DNA of 64,000 nucleotides. It comes from Lysobacterales bacterium (GTDB taxonomy: Bacteria > Pseudomonadota > Gammaproteobacteria > Xanthomonadales > Rhodanobacteraceae). The first letter of the stretch is position 1, and every line of letters starts with the position of its first letter. This document shows positions 45,829-54,822 of this stretch, piece by piece. The notes below the pieces were generated by a model. The model made no database searches. It was given only the letters and a program-made list of their open reading frames with translations, and had not been told where the DNA came from. The translations under genes were made by a program, and so were the position numbers. Location of the stretch: NCBI GenBank assembly GCA_016721015.1, contig JADKJL010000012.1, positions 1 to 64,000 on the forward strand, read 5' to 3'.

Positions 45829-46826
45829 ACCACCCGCAAGCAAGCGAGCACAAAACGATCAGCCTCGCCTTGCAGGGTGGCGGCGCGCATGGCGCCTTCA
45901 CCTGGGGGGTTCTCGATCGCCTGCTGGAAGACCCGCGGATTTCGTTTGATGCCATCAGCGCCACCAGCAGCGGCGCGCTCAATGCGCTCGCCCTGACCCA
46001 GGGATGGATCAGCGGCGGACGCGAAGGTGCACGCACCTGTCTGGATGTTCTTTGGCAGCGTATCGCCGGGCATCCGCAGGCCGGCGCCTGGATTTTCGGT
46101 TCGCGTGTCCACGCCGCCGAACCCGCCGCACAAAATCTCTATCGCTACTTCAGCTCTCGCCAGATCAAGCCTGCCTCGGTCAACCCGGTCAGTCAGATTG
46201 CCGAAGTTATGTTTGATTTCGAGCAGCTGCGGGCCGAATCGCCGTTTCCCCTGCACCTTGCCGCGACTCGCGTGCGTGACGGTGCGCTGATCCTGTTCGG
46301 GCCCGAGCGCCTCGGCATCGATGCCCTGCTCGCTTCGACCTGCCTGCCGCAGATACTTGCGCCCATCTGCATCGACGGCGAGCACTACTGGGATGGCGGC
46401 TGGGCTGGCAATCCTGCGCTTGAACCGCTGCTCGCAGTCGGTCGCAACCACTCGATCCTCTGCGTGCTCGTGCAGACGCTCAAGCATGTCGAAGTTCCAA
46501 CGACGCCCGAGCAGATTGCGACGCGCATGGGCGAGCTCGGCTTCACCAGTGCCTTCCTGCGCGAACTGCGCTCACTGATCATGTTGCGCGAGGCAATCGG
46601 CGAATCAACCGCATCGGATCAATGGCAAACGCATTTGAAACAACTGGAGATCAATCTGCTCGAACCCGGCGAACCCCTGCAGAACTTCAAGGACAAGGCC
46701 GCGTCGGGCAGCGCGATCGGATTTCTGACCACATTGCGCGACCATGGCCGTCATTGCGCGGCTGCATGGCTGGCGGATCCGCAACGCCATCGGATTACAC
46801 GCGAGTCGCCGATCCTGCGAACTTGA
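45825..46826 (+). CDS. Patatin-like phospholipase
   Basis: The 333-aa protein has LALQGGGAHGAFTWGVLDRLL (oxyanion GGGAHG, about residues 18-25), a nucleophile segment SATSSGALNA in which the first glycine of GxSxG is alanine, and the catalytic Asp motif WDGGWAG (about residue 192). Patatins hydrolyse phospholipids. No signal peptide is visible. Coupling to hutI by a 4-nt overlap suggests a shared transcript, though a metabolic link is not obvious. Confidence 0.87.
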   Translation: MNHPQASEHKTISLALQGGGAHGAFTWGVLDRLLEDPRISFDAISATSSGALNALALTQGWISGGREGARTCLDVLWQRIAGHPQAGAWIFGSRVHAAEPAAQNLYRYFSSRQIKPASVNPVSQIAEVMFDFEQLRAESPFPLHLAATRVRDGALILFGPERLGIDALLASTCLPQILAPICIDGEHYWDGGWAGNPALEPLLAVGRNHSILCVLVQTLKHVEVPTTPEQIATRMGELGFTSAFLRELRSLIMLREAIGESTASDQWQTHLKQLEINLLEPGEPLQNFKDKAASGSAIGFLTTLRDHGRHCAAAWLADPQRHRITRESPILRT

Positions 46827-47772
46827 ACCCACAAGCGGCAAACACCCGGATCTCTTCAGCAGCGGCCACAATACATGGTCTGGCGCCGTTTTTTGGCGCT
46901 CTCTTCTTTGCAGGGGAAATTTTCCGCTCGGCACCGACCGCATTGCCGCGGGCAACCAGGCAATCACCCTTTCGCCGCCTAGTTGACAAGGCGGCTCACC
47001 ATCGAATCGTGAAGCCCGAAGTGACCGACAATCGTCATGCTTTGCGGAAAAAATCGTTCCCACCGCAATGCCACGTACAGGGCGACGGCGCGGTCTGCGA
47101 GCAGGAATCCCCTTGCGATCGTCGATTTCGTGCCGACGCGCTTGGCCGAAGACGCAGCACTCGGGTCGAAATTCTGGCTCGCTTCCGAGACTTGCGGAAT
47201 TGTTCAAGACAAAGGCAACAATAAACTCTAAACAGGGCCATCGTCATGGCGCTTGCGACCGGCGCTGTAGCCAGCAGCAGATTGCCGAGGCCTTGCGGCT
47301 CCACTTCACCACCGTCGGTCGCATTTTCAAGCTGCGAGACAAAGGCATGACGGTGAATTTTTCCATACCCCCGTACCTGCCAATTTCTTACCCGCCATAA
47401 AGCTGGAAATGATCCTTGCTCTCCGCCTGCGGAGCGTGAGGGTGAGCGCCCTCAACCACCTACACCTCGTCCCCGATATTGCCGGGGAGAAACGAAGGAG
47501 CCTCGTTCAACCGTGCATCGACGGCTGCGGCAAGGCTGAAGGGGCATGCGCCCAAGGATTTACCCAATGATCGAACGCATGTGTTCCGCTGCATGACAAG
47601 CGCGGCGCAGTGCCATATTTGCGACGCGGTCGGCAGGCCGCCGACGCCTCACTGCCTAGACTCGGCGTCGCGCGCGGCCATGGGTGGCCGCGCGCCTGTC
47701 GCGGTTCGGCTCGGCCCCGATGCATGCATACCCGTCACGCGCCTTCTCAAAGTTTTCAGGGAGATATCGGTC
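46827..47772 (+). other. Long intergenic region with a possible transposase remnant
   Basis: This 946-bp stretch has no intact gene. Around 47240-47346 one frame reads SQQQIAEALRLHFTTVGRIF, which resembles the C-terminal helix-turn-helix of REP-associated/IS200-like transposases. Near 47068 a fragment (MPRTGRRRGLRAGIP) could be the matching N-terminus, but nothing connects them. I see a relic at best. The large secreted gene begins at 47773. Confidence 0.35.
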
Positions 47773-49929
47773 ATGTCCAATCGCCTCGCGCGGATTGCCT
47801 TTACGACAGGCGCAGCCGTCTTGTCGCTGAGTGCCTATGGCACCGCGAAATGGGTCGGCATGATGGCGCCGGTCATCACGGTCACGCCTCCACCGAAATC
47901 GTCCAACGCGGTCAGTCTTGCGACGCCCGCCGACTGCAGCGTCAAGGCCGACCTTGTTTCTTGCGACGGCTTCGATCCGCTACCCACGGTGATGCCCGGA
48001 ACCACCCCGGCGCCACTCGGTGCGCCGTCGACCTTCGCGTTCAATGGCCTCGGCCTGGTTGCCGACAGCTTGAATCATGCACCGCACCACGTCGTGCCGA
48101 CGCGCTGGGCGGCGCCGCCTGCAGCGCTGGCGAGCCCAACGATGCCAAGTATTCCGGACGTCGGCGTGCTCGGCCGTCGCGATGCATTGATCGTCTACGT
48201 GCCTGCGGTGCTCGGCGCGGCGGACTATCGAGCCTACATCGTTGATGCGGCGGTCACGTTTTCCGGCACGCAGCCGCGCGGCGCGACAATCGCCTGCGCC
48301 GGCTTCCGCCAGCGTTACGGACGAAACTTCGATGCGCTGCAAAGCGGCAATCCGCTGGTCAGCGCCGTCCATCATCGCGAGTTGCTGCAGGCGATCGAAG
48401 TGCCGGGTCTGGTCGCCAATGGCGACTACAAGATCGTGGTCGAGGCGCTCGCATCACCGTGCCCTTTCCCGGGAGTGATGGGACACACCAGCGCGACCAT
48501 CCCGCTGTCCACAGTCGATGTCTCGAGCAGCGGTAGCGATCACTTTGCGTTCCGCAGCTTCACTGATATCAAGACGATGTACGGCAACGAAATCCTCAAT
48601 GGACAGGGCAGTACGCTGGTCGACTACAAGAACGTCAACGCCGCGCACGAGGCGCCAGCGGAACTGATCGGCCAGCCGGTGCCGCCGAACGATGCGGTGA
48701 TGCCCGCCGATCCGGTCGTGATCGCACGCAGCACGCTCAGGGTTTCACGACCTGCCGGCGATGAGGCGGTCAATGCACCGATCTTCGATGTCGGGCCGAA
48801 TGCCGCGTTCGACGATTTCGGCAGCGACGCCGTGATGACCTCCTTCCATACCGAGACGCGTTCCGAAGGTGCCGGACTGGTCAGCGGAGGGCAGTTCGGC
48901 GACTGGTATTTCTGGACGATCGCGGTGCAACCGGCATTGGATGCGATGGGCAACTGGGAGAACGGCAACAATCCCAGGGGCGTGCAGGTCTGGCGGCGCC
49001 ATGGACGCCTCTATTCGACGTTCGGCGACTGGGCGCAGGATGTTCTCGGCGCGGTGTATTTCGCCTCGACGCGCACGCAACCGCAGCAACTGGACACCAC
49101 GAAATATGTGCATTCGTTTTTCCGTATCGACTCGGGCGCGACGCCGCGACGCTACTGGCACTGGATGATGTGCGGTGGCGCGACACGCGACGAACTCGTC
49201 GATCCGACGACGCATGTTCCGCGCGGGCGGCCCGTTGCGCAGCCATTTTTCTACCAGGCGAACGGCAGGAATCCGACCGCGCCGATGCTCGGCGAGCCAC
49301 TCACCGCGCATCACGACAAGGAATGCCTGAACCTCGTCCAGATCGGCGGCTACTGGAACTGGGGTCCGCCGCCGAATGCGGGCCCGACCTGGTACGACGA
49401 GCCGCATTCGCAGTTGCATGCGTTCATCAGCCCGCAAGGTGTCGAGAACGGCATCATCAATCTCAAGCCGGCGGGAATCGATGACTACGATCCCGACGCG
49501 ACCGGCGGCATGTTCTGGCGCCTGGATGCGAACCATCATCCGACCAGCCCGATGTTCGAACCGTTCGACCAGCAGGCGCCACTGACGCATTTCGACGTGT
49601 TCACGCGACACGATCGCGTGGTGCTCTACGTCAACGGTCGCCAGGCCTGGTGCGGCGACTTGAGCGAGCGGCCGCTGGCGATGAATTACGGCCTGATCGC
49701 CTATGGCAACGTGCTCTACCACTCCAGTGCGGAAACCAGCGGCGCCTACGTCGGGGTGGAGCAGTACCAGGGCGCGGTCGGCGCCAGCTTCCACTACGTG
49801 ATGAACACGCCGTGGGCGGATACGCGCATCTGGGATGCGGTCGGGCAGAGCGAGAAGATCGACATTCCGTCGCAATTCGCATTCGATGCGGGCGCCTGCT
49901 TCAAGCCGAAATCGACTGCGGTGCAATGA
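47773..49929 (+). CDS. Large secreted protein of unknown function
   Basis: The 718-aa product begins MSNRLARIAFTTGAAVLSLSAYGTAK, a signal-like leader. The stretch VSCDGFDPLP lies near residue 62. The body is rich in Trp, Tyr, Gly and Asn and shows beta-sandwich-like blocks (VNGRQAWCGDLSERPLAMNYGLIAYGNVLYHSSAETSG). ATG 47773 follows CAGGGAG; longer frames upstream are shadows. I do not recognise a family. Confidence 0.75.
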   Translation: MSNRLARIAFTTGAAVLSLSAYGTAKWVGMMAPVITVTPPPKSSNAVSLATPADCSVKADLVSCDGFDPLPTVMPGTTPAPLGAPSTFAFNGLGLVADSLNHAPHHVVPTRWAAPPAALASPTMPSIPDVGVLGRRDALIVYVPAVLGAADYRAYIVDAAVTFSGTQPRGATIACAGFRQRYGRNFDALQSGNPLVSAVHHRELLQAIEVPGLVANGDYKIVVEALASPCPFPGVMGHTSATIPLSTVDVSSSGSDHFAFRSFTDIKTMYGNEILNGQGSTLVDYKNVNAAHEAPAELIGQPVPPNDAVMPADPVVIARSTLRVSRPAGDEAVNAPIFDVGPNAAFDDFGSDAVMTSFHTETRSEGAGLVSGGQFGDWYFWTIAVQPALDAMGNWENGNNPRGVQVWRRHGRLYSTFGDWAQDVLGAVYFASTRTQPQQLDTTKYVHSFFRIDSGATPRRYWHWMMCGGATRDELVDPTTHVPRGRPVAQPFFYQANGRNPTAPMLGEPLTAHHDKECLNLVQIGGYWNWGPPPNAGPTWYDEPHSQLHAFISPQGVENGIINLKPAGIDDYDPDATGGMFWRLDANHHPTSPMFEPFDQQAPLTHFDVFTRHDRVVLYVNGRQAWCGDLSERPLAMNYGLIAYGNVLYHSSAETSGAYVGVEQYQGAVGASFHYVMNTPWADTRIWDAVGQSEKIDIPSQFAFDAGACFKPKSTAVQ

Positions 49930-50239
49930 AGGCGCCGCGCGGTCGGGCAACCGCGAGGTCGTGCCGGATGGATGGCGTGCGCTCGCATTCGCATCCCTCG
50001 ATGGCCTGACATTCGCTATGAATTCGGTCAATCGCGGGTCAGATGCGAGGCCCGGCTACACGGCTTCATCGAACCGAAACGGCTCCGAAAAATTACCGTC
50101 GAGGCACAATCAGGTTTGACCCACTGAACTGAACAGTCGCGGGCTGGCCAACGCCGGAAACGGAACCGACAGCAAAGCCCCGAATGCAAAAACCCCCGCA
50201 GCGCGGGGGTCTTTGTTCAGGCGTTCCAGCGTGGCAGGA
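49930..50239. other. Intergenic region containing a terminator
   Basis: This 310-bp convergent gap holds the terminator described next and no ORF of note. Confidence 0.5.
50186..50210 (-). terminator. Rho-independent terminator of the bTHX gene
   Basis: Read on the minus strand, an 8-bp stem ACCCCCGC/GCGGGGGT (50192-50210) with a 3-nt loop is followed by a run of T (50186-50192). It is 30 bp after the bTHX stop codon. Confidence 0.85.
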
Positions 50240-50446
50240 TCAGGCGGTCTTCTTGGCCGCGGCCTTCTTTGCCGGGGCCGCCTTCTTCGCGGCTGGCTTG
50301 ACTGCGGTCTTGGCTGCGGTTTTCGTCGCAGCGGAAGCTGATTTCGGCTTGTCGGCTACGGCGTTGCCCTCGGCGTGCGGACGCACATTGCCATAGCTGC
50401 GAATAGCGATTTTGCCCTTGCGGGTCTTGCGGTCACCACGGCCCAT
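50240..50446 (-). CDS. 30S ribosomal protein THX family
   Basis: This 68-aa product begins MGRGDRKTRKGKIAIRSYGNVRPH, which is the bTHX (S31e/Thx) motif. A low-complexity Ala/Lys tail (AAPAKKAAAKKTA) follows, common in Lysobacterales homologues. It sits on the 30S head in Thermus. ATG 50446 (AGAGGA upstream) was chosen over a longer frame beginning at 50554. A terminator follows. Confidence 0.85.
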   Translation of the reverse strand: MGRGDRKTRKGKIAIRSYGNVRPHAEGNAVADKPKSASAATKTAAKTAVKPAAKKAAPAKKAAAKKTA

Positions 50447-50520
50447 CGGAAATCCTCTAGATCGATTCTGCAAACAAAGGGCGGGAAGCATAGCAGCGCA
50501 GCGGCAAAGCGCAAGTTGAA

Positions 50521-51483
50521 TCAGGAACTCGGGGTGCAGTGGGCGCCGGTGCATGCCGTCCCATCGCCGGCGTCCCCATCGATCTGAACCGTCGCATGGC
50601 TGACCGCAAACCGGGATTTCAACAACGCCTGGATCGCTTGAATCGCTTGATCGGATCTCGTCTCTTGATGCAGGCGGGCATGCAGGGTTGCCATGCGTTG
50701 ACCACCGCTCAACTGCCAGACGTGCACGTGATGGATCTCGCGTACGCCACCCACGCCCTCTTCCACCTGGCGTCGCAGTTCATCGACATCGACCCCCTCG
50801 GGAACTCCTTCGAGCAGGATATGCGCACTGCGCCGCAACAGGCGCCACGCACTGTTGAGAATCAGCAGCGAAACGAAAATCGAGATCAGCGGATCGGCCC
50901 AAAGCCACCCGAAATAACGCACGACCAGGGCAGCGGCCACCGCGCCGACTGAACCAAGCAGGTCTCCGATCACATGCAGGCGTGCGGCTGCCGTGTTGAG
51001 GTCGTCATGATCATGGCCACCCAGCACGCGCAGGACAAACAGATTGACCAGCAGGCCGATGACGGCCACGACGAGCATCATGCCGGACAGGATCGGTGCC
51101 GGCTGCAGGAACCGGAAAGAGGCCTCGTAGACGATCCAGGCCACCAACAGGATCTGGGTCAGCGAGTTGGTGTAGCCGACCAGCACTTCGAGGCGGGCGT
51201 AACCGAAGCTGCGCAACGCGTCGGCCGGACGCCGCGCAAACCAGGCACCAAGCCATGCGAACAGCAAAGCCGCCGCGTCGACCAGCATGTGCCCGGCATC
51301 GGCCAGCAGAGCCAGCGAACCCGACATCCAGCCACCGACCGACTCGACCACGAGCGTGATGGCGGTCAGCCCGAATGCGATCAGCAGGCGGCGCTCGCGA
51401 CGACCATCGCCCGCAGCGGAGCCATGGGCGTGACCATGATGCGAATGACCGTCATGGTCATGGGGATGATTGTGCGAGTGCAT
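50521..51483 (-). CDS. CDF-family cation efflux protein (zinc-exporter-like)
   Basis: The 320-aa protein opens with a His/Asp-rich loop (MHSHNHPHDHDGHSHHGHAH) typical of zinc or cobalt CDF exporters such as ZitB or DmeF. Six membrane helices follow, with SLALLADAGHMLVDA (metal site DxxxD) and LHVIGDLLGSVGA (second metal site). The C-terminal domain (VREIHHVHVW) is the ferredoxin-like CDF domain. ATG 51483 is the start of the His-rich segment. It lies 80 bp downstream of the MerC-like gene, same strand. Confidence 0.9.
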   Translation of the reverse strand: MHSHNHPHDHDGHSHHGHAHGSAAGDGRRERRLLIAFGLTAITLVVESVGGWMSGSLALLADAGHMLVDAAALLFAWLGAWFARRPADALRSFGYARLEVLVGYTNSLTQILLVAWIVYEASFRFLQPAPILSGMMLVVAVIGLLVNLFVLRVLGGHDHDDLNTAAARLHVIGDLLGSVGAVAAALVVRYFGWLWADPLISIFVSLLILNSAWRLLRRSAHILLEGVPEGVDVDELRRQVEEGVGGVREIHHVHVWQLSGGQRMATLHARLHQETRSDQAIQAIQALLKSRFAVSHATVQIDGDAGDGTACTGAHCTPSS

Positions 51484-51563
51484 GCGGGAATCGAGACGTG
51501 AACCGCCGTCATCGTAGGCAGCCACGCCGTGGTTACACAATCACGCCGGCGACAATGATGTTG

Positions 51564-52013
51564 TCAATGTCGACATGCGGGGCTGTGCACATGGGTCAGG
51601 CGCATGTTGATGACGTGCGACAGCGCGATCATCGTGCCGCCGACGCTGACCACGGTCGCGTGCCACGGACTTGCGTGATCCGTTCCAGCCAACACGCCGG
51701 CCACGAGCAGGAGGATTCCGGGCACGAGAAACAGGAAGGCGCGATAGCGGCCGTGTCTGCGCAAACCGAACAGCAGGCTGATCGAGGCCAACACAATGGC
51801 AAAGCTGACGAACACCTGCTCAAACGCATGTCCGGCCAGAAAACCGAGACCCAGCGCCGGCAGGATTCCGAAAATCAACGGCAGCAAGGCGCAATGGATT
51901 GCGCAAAGCATGGAGGCGAATGCGCCGACACGATCCACGCGGCTTTCGAGCCCCCCTCCGAGGGAAGGCTTGGCGCGGGTATTGTCAATGGTGTTTGGAA
52001 GAATCGGATTCAT
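51564..52013 (-). CDS. MerC-like membrane protein
   Basis: This 149-aa protein has four membrane helices and a paired cysteine motif FASMLCAIHCALLPL at the first helix, as in MerC. The mercury operon is absent, so mercury transport is unlikely. A Zur box lies 37 bp upstream of the start, implying expression at low zinc and a possible zinc transport role. Confidence 0.82.
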   Translation of the reverse strand: MNPILPNTIDNTRAKPSLGGGLESRVDRVGAFASMLCAIHCALLPLIFGILPALGLGFLAGHAFEQVFVSFAIVLASISLLFGLRRHGRYRAFLFLVPGILLLVAGVLAGTDHASPWHATVVSVGGTMIALSHVINMRLTHVHSPACRH

Positions 52014-52049
52014 CGGTCGGACTATGGTCGGGAACCAGTCGGAATTGAA

Positions 52050-52064
52050 TGTTATCTTATAACA
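52050..52064. promoter_or_regulatory. Zur box
   Basis: TGTTATCTTATAACA is a perfect palindrome TGTTAT-N3-ATAACA. It matches the core of the gammaproteobacterial Zur consensus (GTTATAnTATAAC type). It sits between the zur gene and the MerC-like gene, 37 bp before the latter's start. Confidence 0.82.
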
Positions 52065-52122
52065 TAATCAGCCCGACTGTGCCGCCACCGTGTCGACTCG
52101 TTGCGGTTCGATGCAAAGGTGT

Positions 52123-52614
52123 TCAGGCATCCGATCGATCGGAGCACCCGGCGCAGATGCCATGCACCTCAAGGGTCTGGCTGGCTGGCTTGAATCCGCG
52201 TTCCCGGGCCTGGGTGGTGAGCAGCACTGCGACCCGTTCGTCGCAAATCTCGACCGCGCTCGAGCAGTGGTCGCAGATCAGAAATGGAACCTGATGTGCT
52301 TCACCTGGATGATGGCAGCCCACAAAGGAGTTGATCGATTCAAGCTTGTGGATGAAACCGTGCTCAAGCAGGAAATCGAGTGCGCGGTAGACCGTAGGCG
52401 GCGCAGCCACGCCGGGACCATCCTTGAGGTGCTCAAGCAGGTCGTAGGCCTTGACCGGAATCGTGGCTTCGGCAACCAGTTCGAGTACGCGCAAGCGAAT
52501 CGCGGTGAGGCGAAGCCCGCGTTCGTCACACACCCTAGATACGTCGCGCACGAACGCAGCCGCATCGTGGCAATGCGCGTGCGATTTTTTCGATTGGGGC
52601 GAAGCGAGGCTCAT
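52123..52614 (-). CDS. zur: Fur-family zinc uptake regulator Zur
   Basis: The 163-aa product has a winged-helix N-terminal domain (RGLRLTAIRLRVLELVAEATIPVKAYDLL, APPTVYRALDFLLEHGFIHKLES) and a C-terminal metal domain with CHHPGEAH, FLICDHCSSAVEI and the CAGC tail; these cysteines bind structural zinc in Zur. ATG 52614 (MSLASPQ) was chosen; the frame extends 21 codons further upstream. The Zur box lies downstream at 52050, between zur and the MerC-like gene. Confidence 0.9.
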   Translation of the reverse strand: MSLASPQSKKSHAHCHDAAAFVRDVSRVCDERGLRLTAIRLRVLELVAEATIPVKAYDLLEHLKDGPGVAAPPTVYRALDFLLEHGFIHKLESINSFVGCHHPGEAHQVPFLICDHCSSAVEICDERVAVLLTTQARERGFKPASQTLEVHGICAGCSDRSDA

Positions 52615-52677
52615 GGCGAACAGAGGTGGGGGCGGATCGGCGAAATCATAGCATCGCCATTTCGACCCTCCGCGCAA

Positions 52678-53079
52678 TCACGGTGGAGCGCTGTTGTCGC
52701 CGGCCTTGAGGCGCGAGCGCGCCGTGCGTTGCATCGCGCGCTTGAGATTGGCCCCGCATTGCCGACAGACAATCGCATCGGGCTGGTTTGGTTTCGCGCA
52801 TTCGGGACACGCGAGCAGCCTGGACGGGCCCAAGGCGATGACGATCCAGCCGATCGGGCCGAGCACGGCGGCCCAGATGATGCCTGCCGTCATGCGCCCC
52901 TTGAGTCGCCCGATCAAGGCACCGCCGGCGATGCTGATTACGGTGAATGCGGTCATCCATGCCCACAACGCAGGATCCAGCAACACCTTCAGGCAGGCCT
53001 CGTTGATGCGCGTCACCGCATCGAAATCGGAGCTGTCGAGCGTCGACAGCGCGGCCAGACTGCACTCGACCGGCTCCAT
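52678..53079 (-). CDS. Hypothetical membrane protein with zinc-ribbon
   Basis: The 133-aa product starts at ATG 53079, 5 bases after the gltX stop, so it is probably cotranscribed with gltX. A hydrophobic pair (ALWAWMTAFTVISIAGGALIG, GIIWAAVLGPIGWIVIALG) is followed by a CPEC-x13-CRQC zinc-ribbon (residues about 92-112). The function is unknown. A longer overlapping frame upstream is a shadow of gltX. Confidence 0.72.
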   Translation of the reverse strand: MEPVECSLAALSTLDSSDFDAVTRINEACLKVLLDPALWAWMTAFTVISIAGGALIGRLKGRMTAGIIWAAVLGPIGWIVIALGPSRLLACPECAKPNQPDAIVCRQCGANLKRAMQRTARSRLKAGDNSAPP

Positions 53080-53083
53080 CGTC

Positions 53084-54487
53084 TCAGCCGCCAGCCAGCT
53101 TGATCGCCGCTTCGATGCGGCGCAGCGCTTCATCGCGTCCGGCGAGAAAAACGGTGTGGTCGATCGACGGCGATACCTGGGTTCCGGTGATCGCCACGCG
53201 CAGTGGCTGGGCAACCTTGCCCATGCCTTCGCTGATGGCGGTGGCTGCAGCGGCAATCGCCGCATGCACGTTCTCGACAGCCCATTCCGAGGTTCCGGAC
53301 AACTGCGCATGCACGGCCTGCAGTGCGGGCAATGCGCTGGCTGACTTCAGGTGCTTGGCCACGGCGGCATCGTCGTAATTCTGCAGCGGCGCATACCAGA
53401 CGCGCGCCTTTTCGGCCATTTCCTTGAGTGTCTGTGCGCGTTCGCGCAAGGCCACGATCACATCGAGCGGTTCGGGCCCCTGCTCCGGATCGATGCCGGC
53501 AGCTCGCAGTTGCCAGAGGAAATGCGGCACCAGTTCGAGCGGATCGTCATTCTTGATGTACTGCTGGTTCAGCCACGAGAGCTTCTCCAGATCGAAACGC
53601 GATGGCGCCCGGTTGGCATTGCCGATATCGAACAGTTCGATCATCTGCTCACGCGAGAAGAGTTCCTGGTCACCGTGTGACCAACCCAGACGCACGAGGT
53701 AGTTGAGTACCGCATGGGGCAAAAAACCGTCGTCGCGGTATTGCATGACACTGACCGCGCCATGCCGCTTGCTGAGTTTCTGCCCATCCGGGCCAAGGAT
53801 CATCGGCAAATGGGCGAACGCGGGTACTTCGGCACCGAGCGCGTTGTAAAGGTTGATCTGGCGCGGGGTGTTGTTGACATGGTCATCGCCACGGATGACT
53901 TCACTGATGCGCATGTCGATATCATCGACAACCACGGCGAAGTTGTAGGTGGGAAACCCGTCCGAGCGGAACAACACAAGATCATCGAGCTCTTCATTGC
54001 TCCATTCGATGCGACCCTTGACCTTGTCATCGAAAACGACGCTGCCCGAGGCGGGGTTCTTGAAGCGGATGACCCGGTTCGGATCATCGCGAAAACCTTC
54101 GTTGCGGTCCCGGGAATAGCCGTTGTAGCGCGGCTTGAGGCCCTTTTCCATGGCCTCGGCGCGCATCGCCTCGATTTCCTCTTTCGATTCATAGGCGTAA
54201 TAAGCCTTGCCAGCCTTGAGCAGGTCCTCGACCACCTGGCGGTAGCGATCCATGCGCAGGGTCTGGTAGAACGGGCCCTCGTCGTGTTCGAGGCCAAGCC
54301 AGCTCATGCCATCGAGAATCGCCTGAACAGCCTCCTGGGTCGAACGCTCGCGATCGGTATCCTCGATGCGCAGGATGAATTCACCGCCGCGATGGCGTGA
54401 CTCCAGCCAGCAGAAAAGCGCTGTGCGCGCGCCGCCAATATGCAGGAAGCCGGTCGGGCTCGGGGCAAAACGGGTTCGTACGGTCAT
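53084..54487 (-). CDS. gltX: Glutamate-tRNA ligase
   Basis: GltX charges tRNA-Glu. The 467-aa class I aminoacyl-tRNA synthetase has RFAPSPTGFLHIGGARTAL with the HIGH motif as HIGG, and KLSKRHG as the KMSKS loop (about residue 236). Length fits the bacterial enzyme. In E. coli this protein is the substrate of HipA, which also occurs in the window at 34080. Confidence 0.96.
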   Translation of the reverse strand: MTVRTRFAPSPTGFLHIGGARTALFCWLESRHRGGEFILRIEDTDRERSTQEAVQAILDGMSWLGLEHDEGPFYQTLRMDRYRQVVEDLLKAGKAYYAYESKEEIEAMRAEAMEKGLKPRYNGYSRDRNEGFRDDPNRVIRFKNPASGSVVFDDKVKGRIEWSNEELDDLVLFRSDGFPTYNFAVVVDDIDMRISEVIRGDDHVNNTPRQINLYNALGAEVPAFAHLPMILGPDGQKLSKRHGAVSVMQYRDDGFLPHAVLNYLVRLGWSHGDQELFSREQMIELFDIGNANRAPSRFDLEKLSWLNQQYIKNDDPLELVPHFLWQLRAAGIDPEQGPEPLDVIVALRERAQTLKEMAEKARVWYAPLQNYDDAAVAKHLKSASALPALQAVHAQLSGTSEWAVENVHAAIAAAATAISEGMGKVAQPLRVAITGTQVSPSIDHTVFLAGRDEALRRIEAAIKLAGG

Positions 54488-54822
54488 TGCGGGTTACGGT
54501 CGGGCAGAAAGACCGGAAAGCGTAGCAGATCGGACCTTTTCTGCCTCCCCTTAACACTCTGGTCGGTTGATTGCTTGATGGCTGTACCCGTTCGCGTCTT
54601 TCTGCTGCAAATGCCTCCCTCAGAATTTCCCCACTTTCCTTGTGCATCTCCTATCGGACTGCCAATGGCTGGGATATATTTGCCCGGCCAATCATTCTGT
54701 GCAGTTCGATGCTGAACGAGCATTCCCTTAAGCAGGATGGCGGCCGCACGGCCGGTCATTGATGTGCAGCACCTTCGGCGAGCAGTTACATCACCTTCAC
54801 TTGTTTTTTTTGGGGATCCTCG
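54488..54822. other. Divergent intergenic region
   Basis: The 335-bp gap between gltX and the subtilase holds the gltX promoter region and the subtilase leader with GGGGATCC upstream of ATG 54823. No other element is recognised. Confidence 0.4.

Noticed and set aside
46827..47772. Intact transposase
   Set aside because: Only short stretches resemble the ends of a REP-associated transposase and they are not in one frame; at best a relic.
51564..52013. Mercury resistance operon
   Set aside because: Only a MerC-like protein is present; no merR, merA or merT is visible, and a Zur box precedes it.
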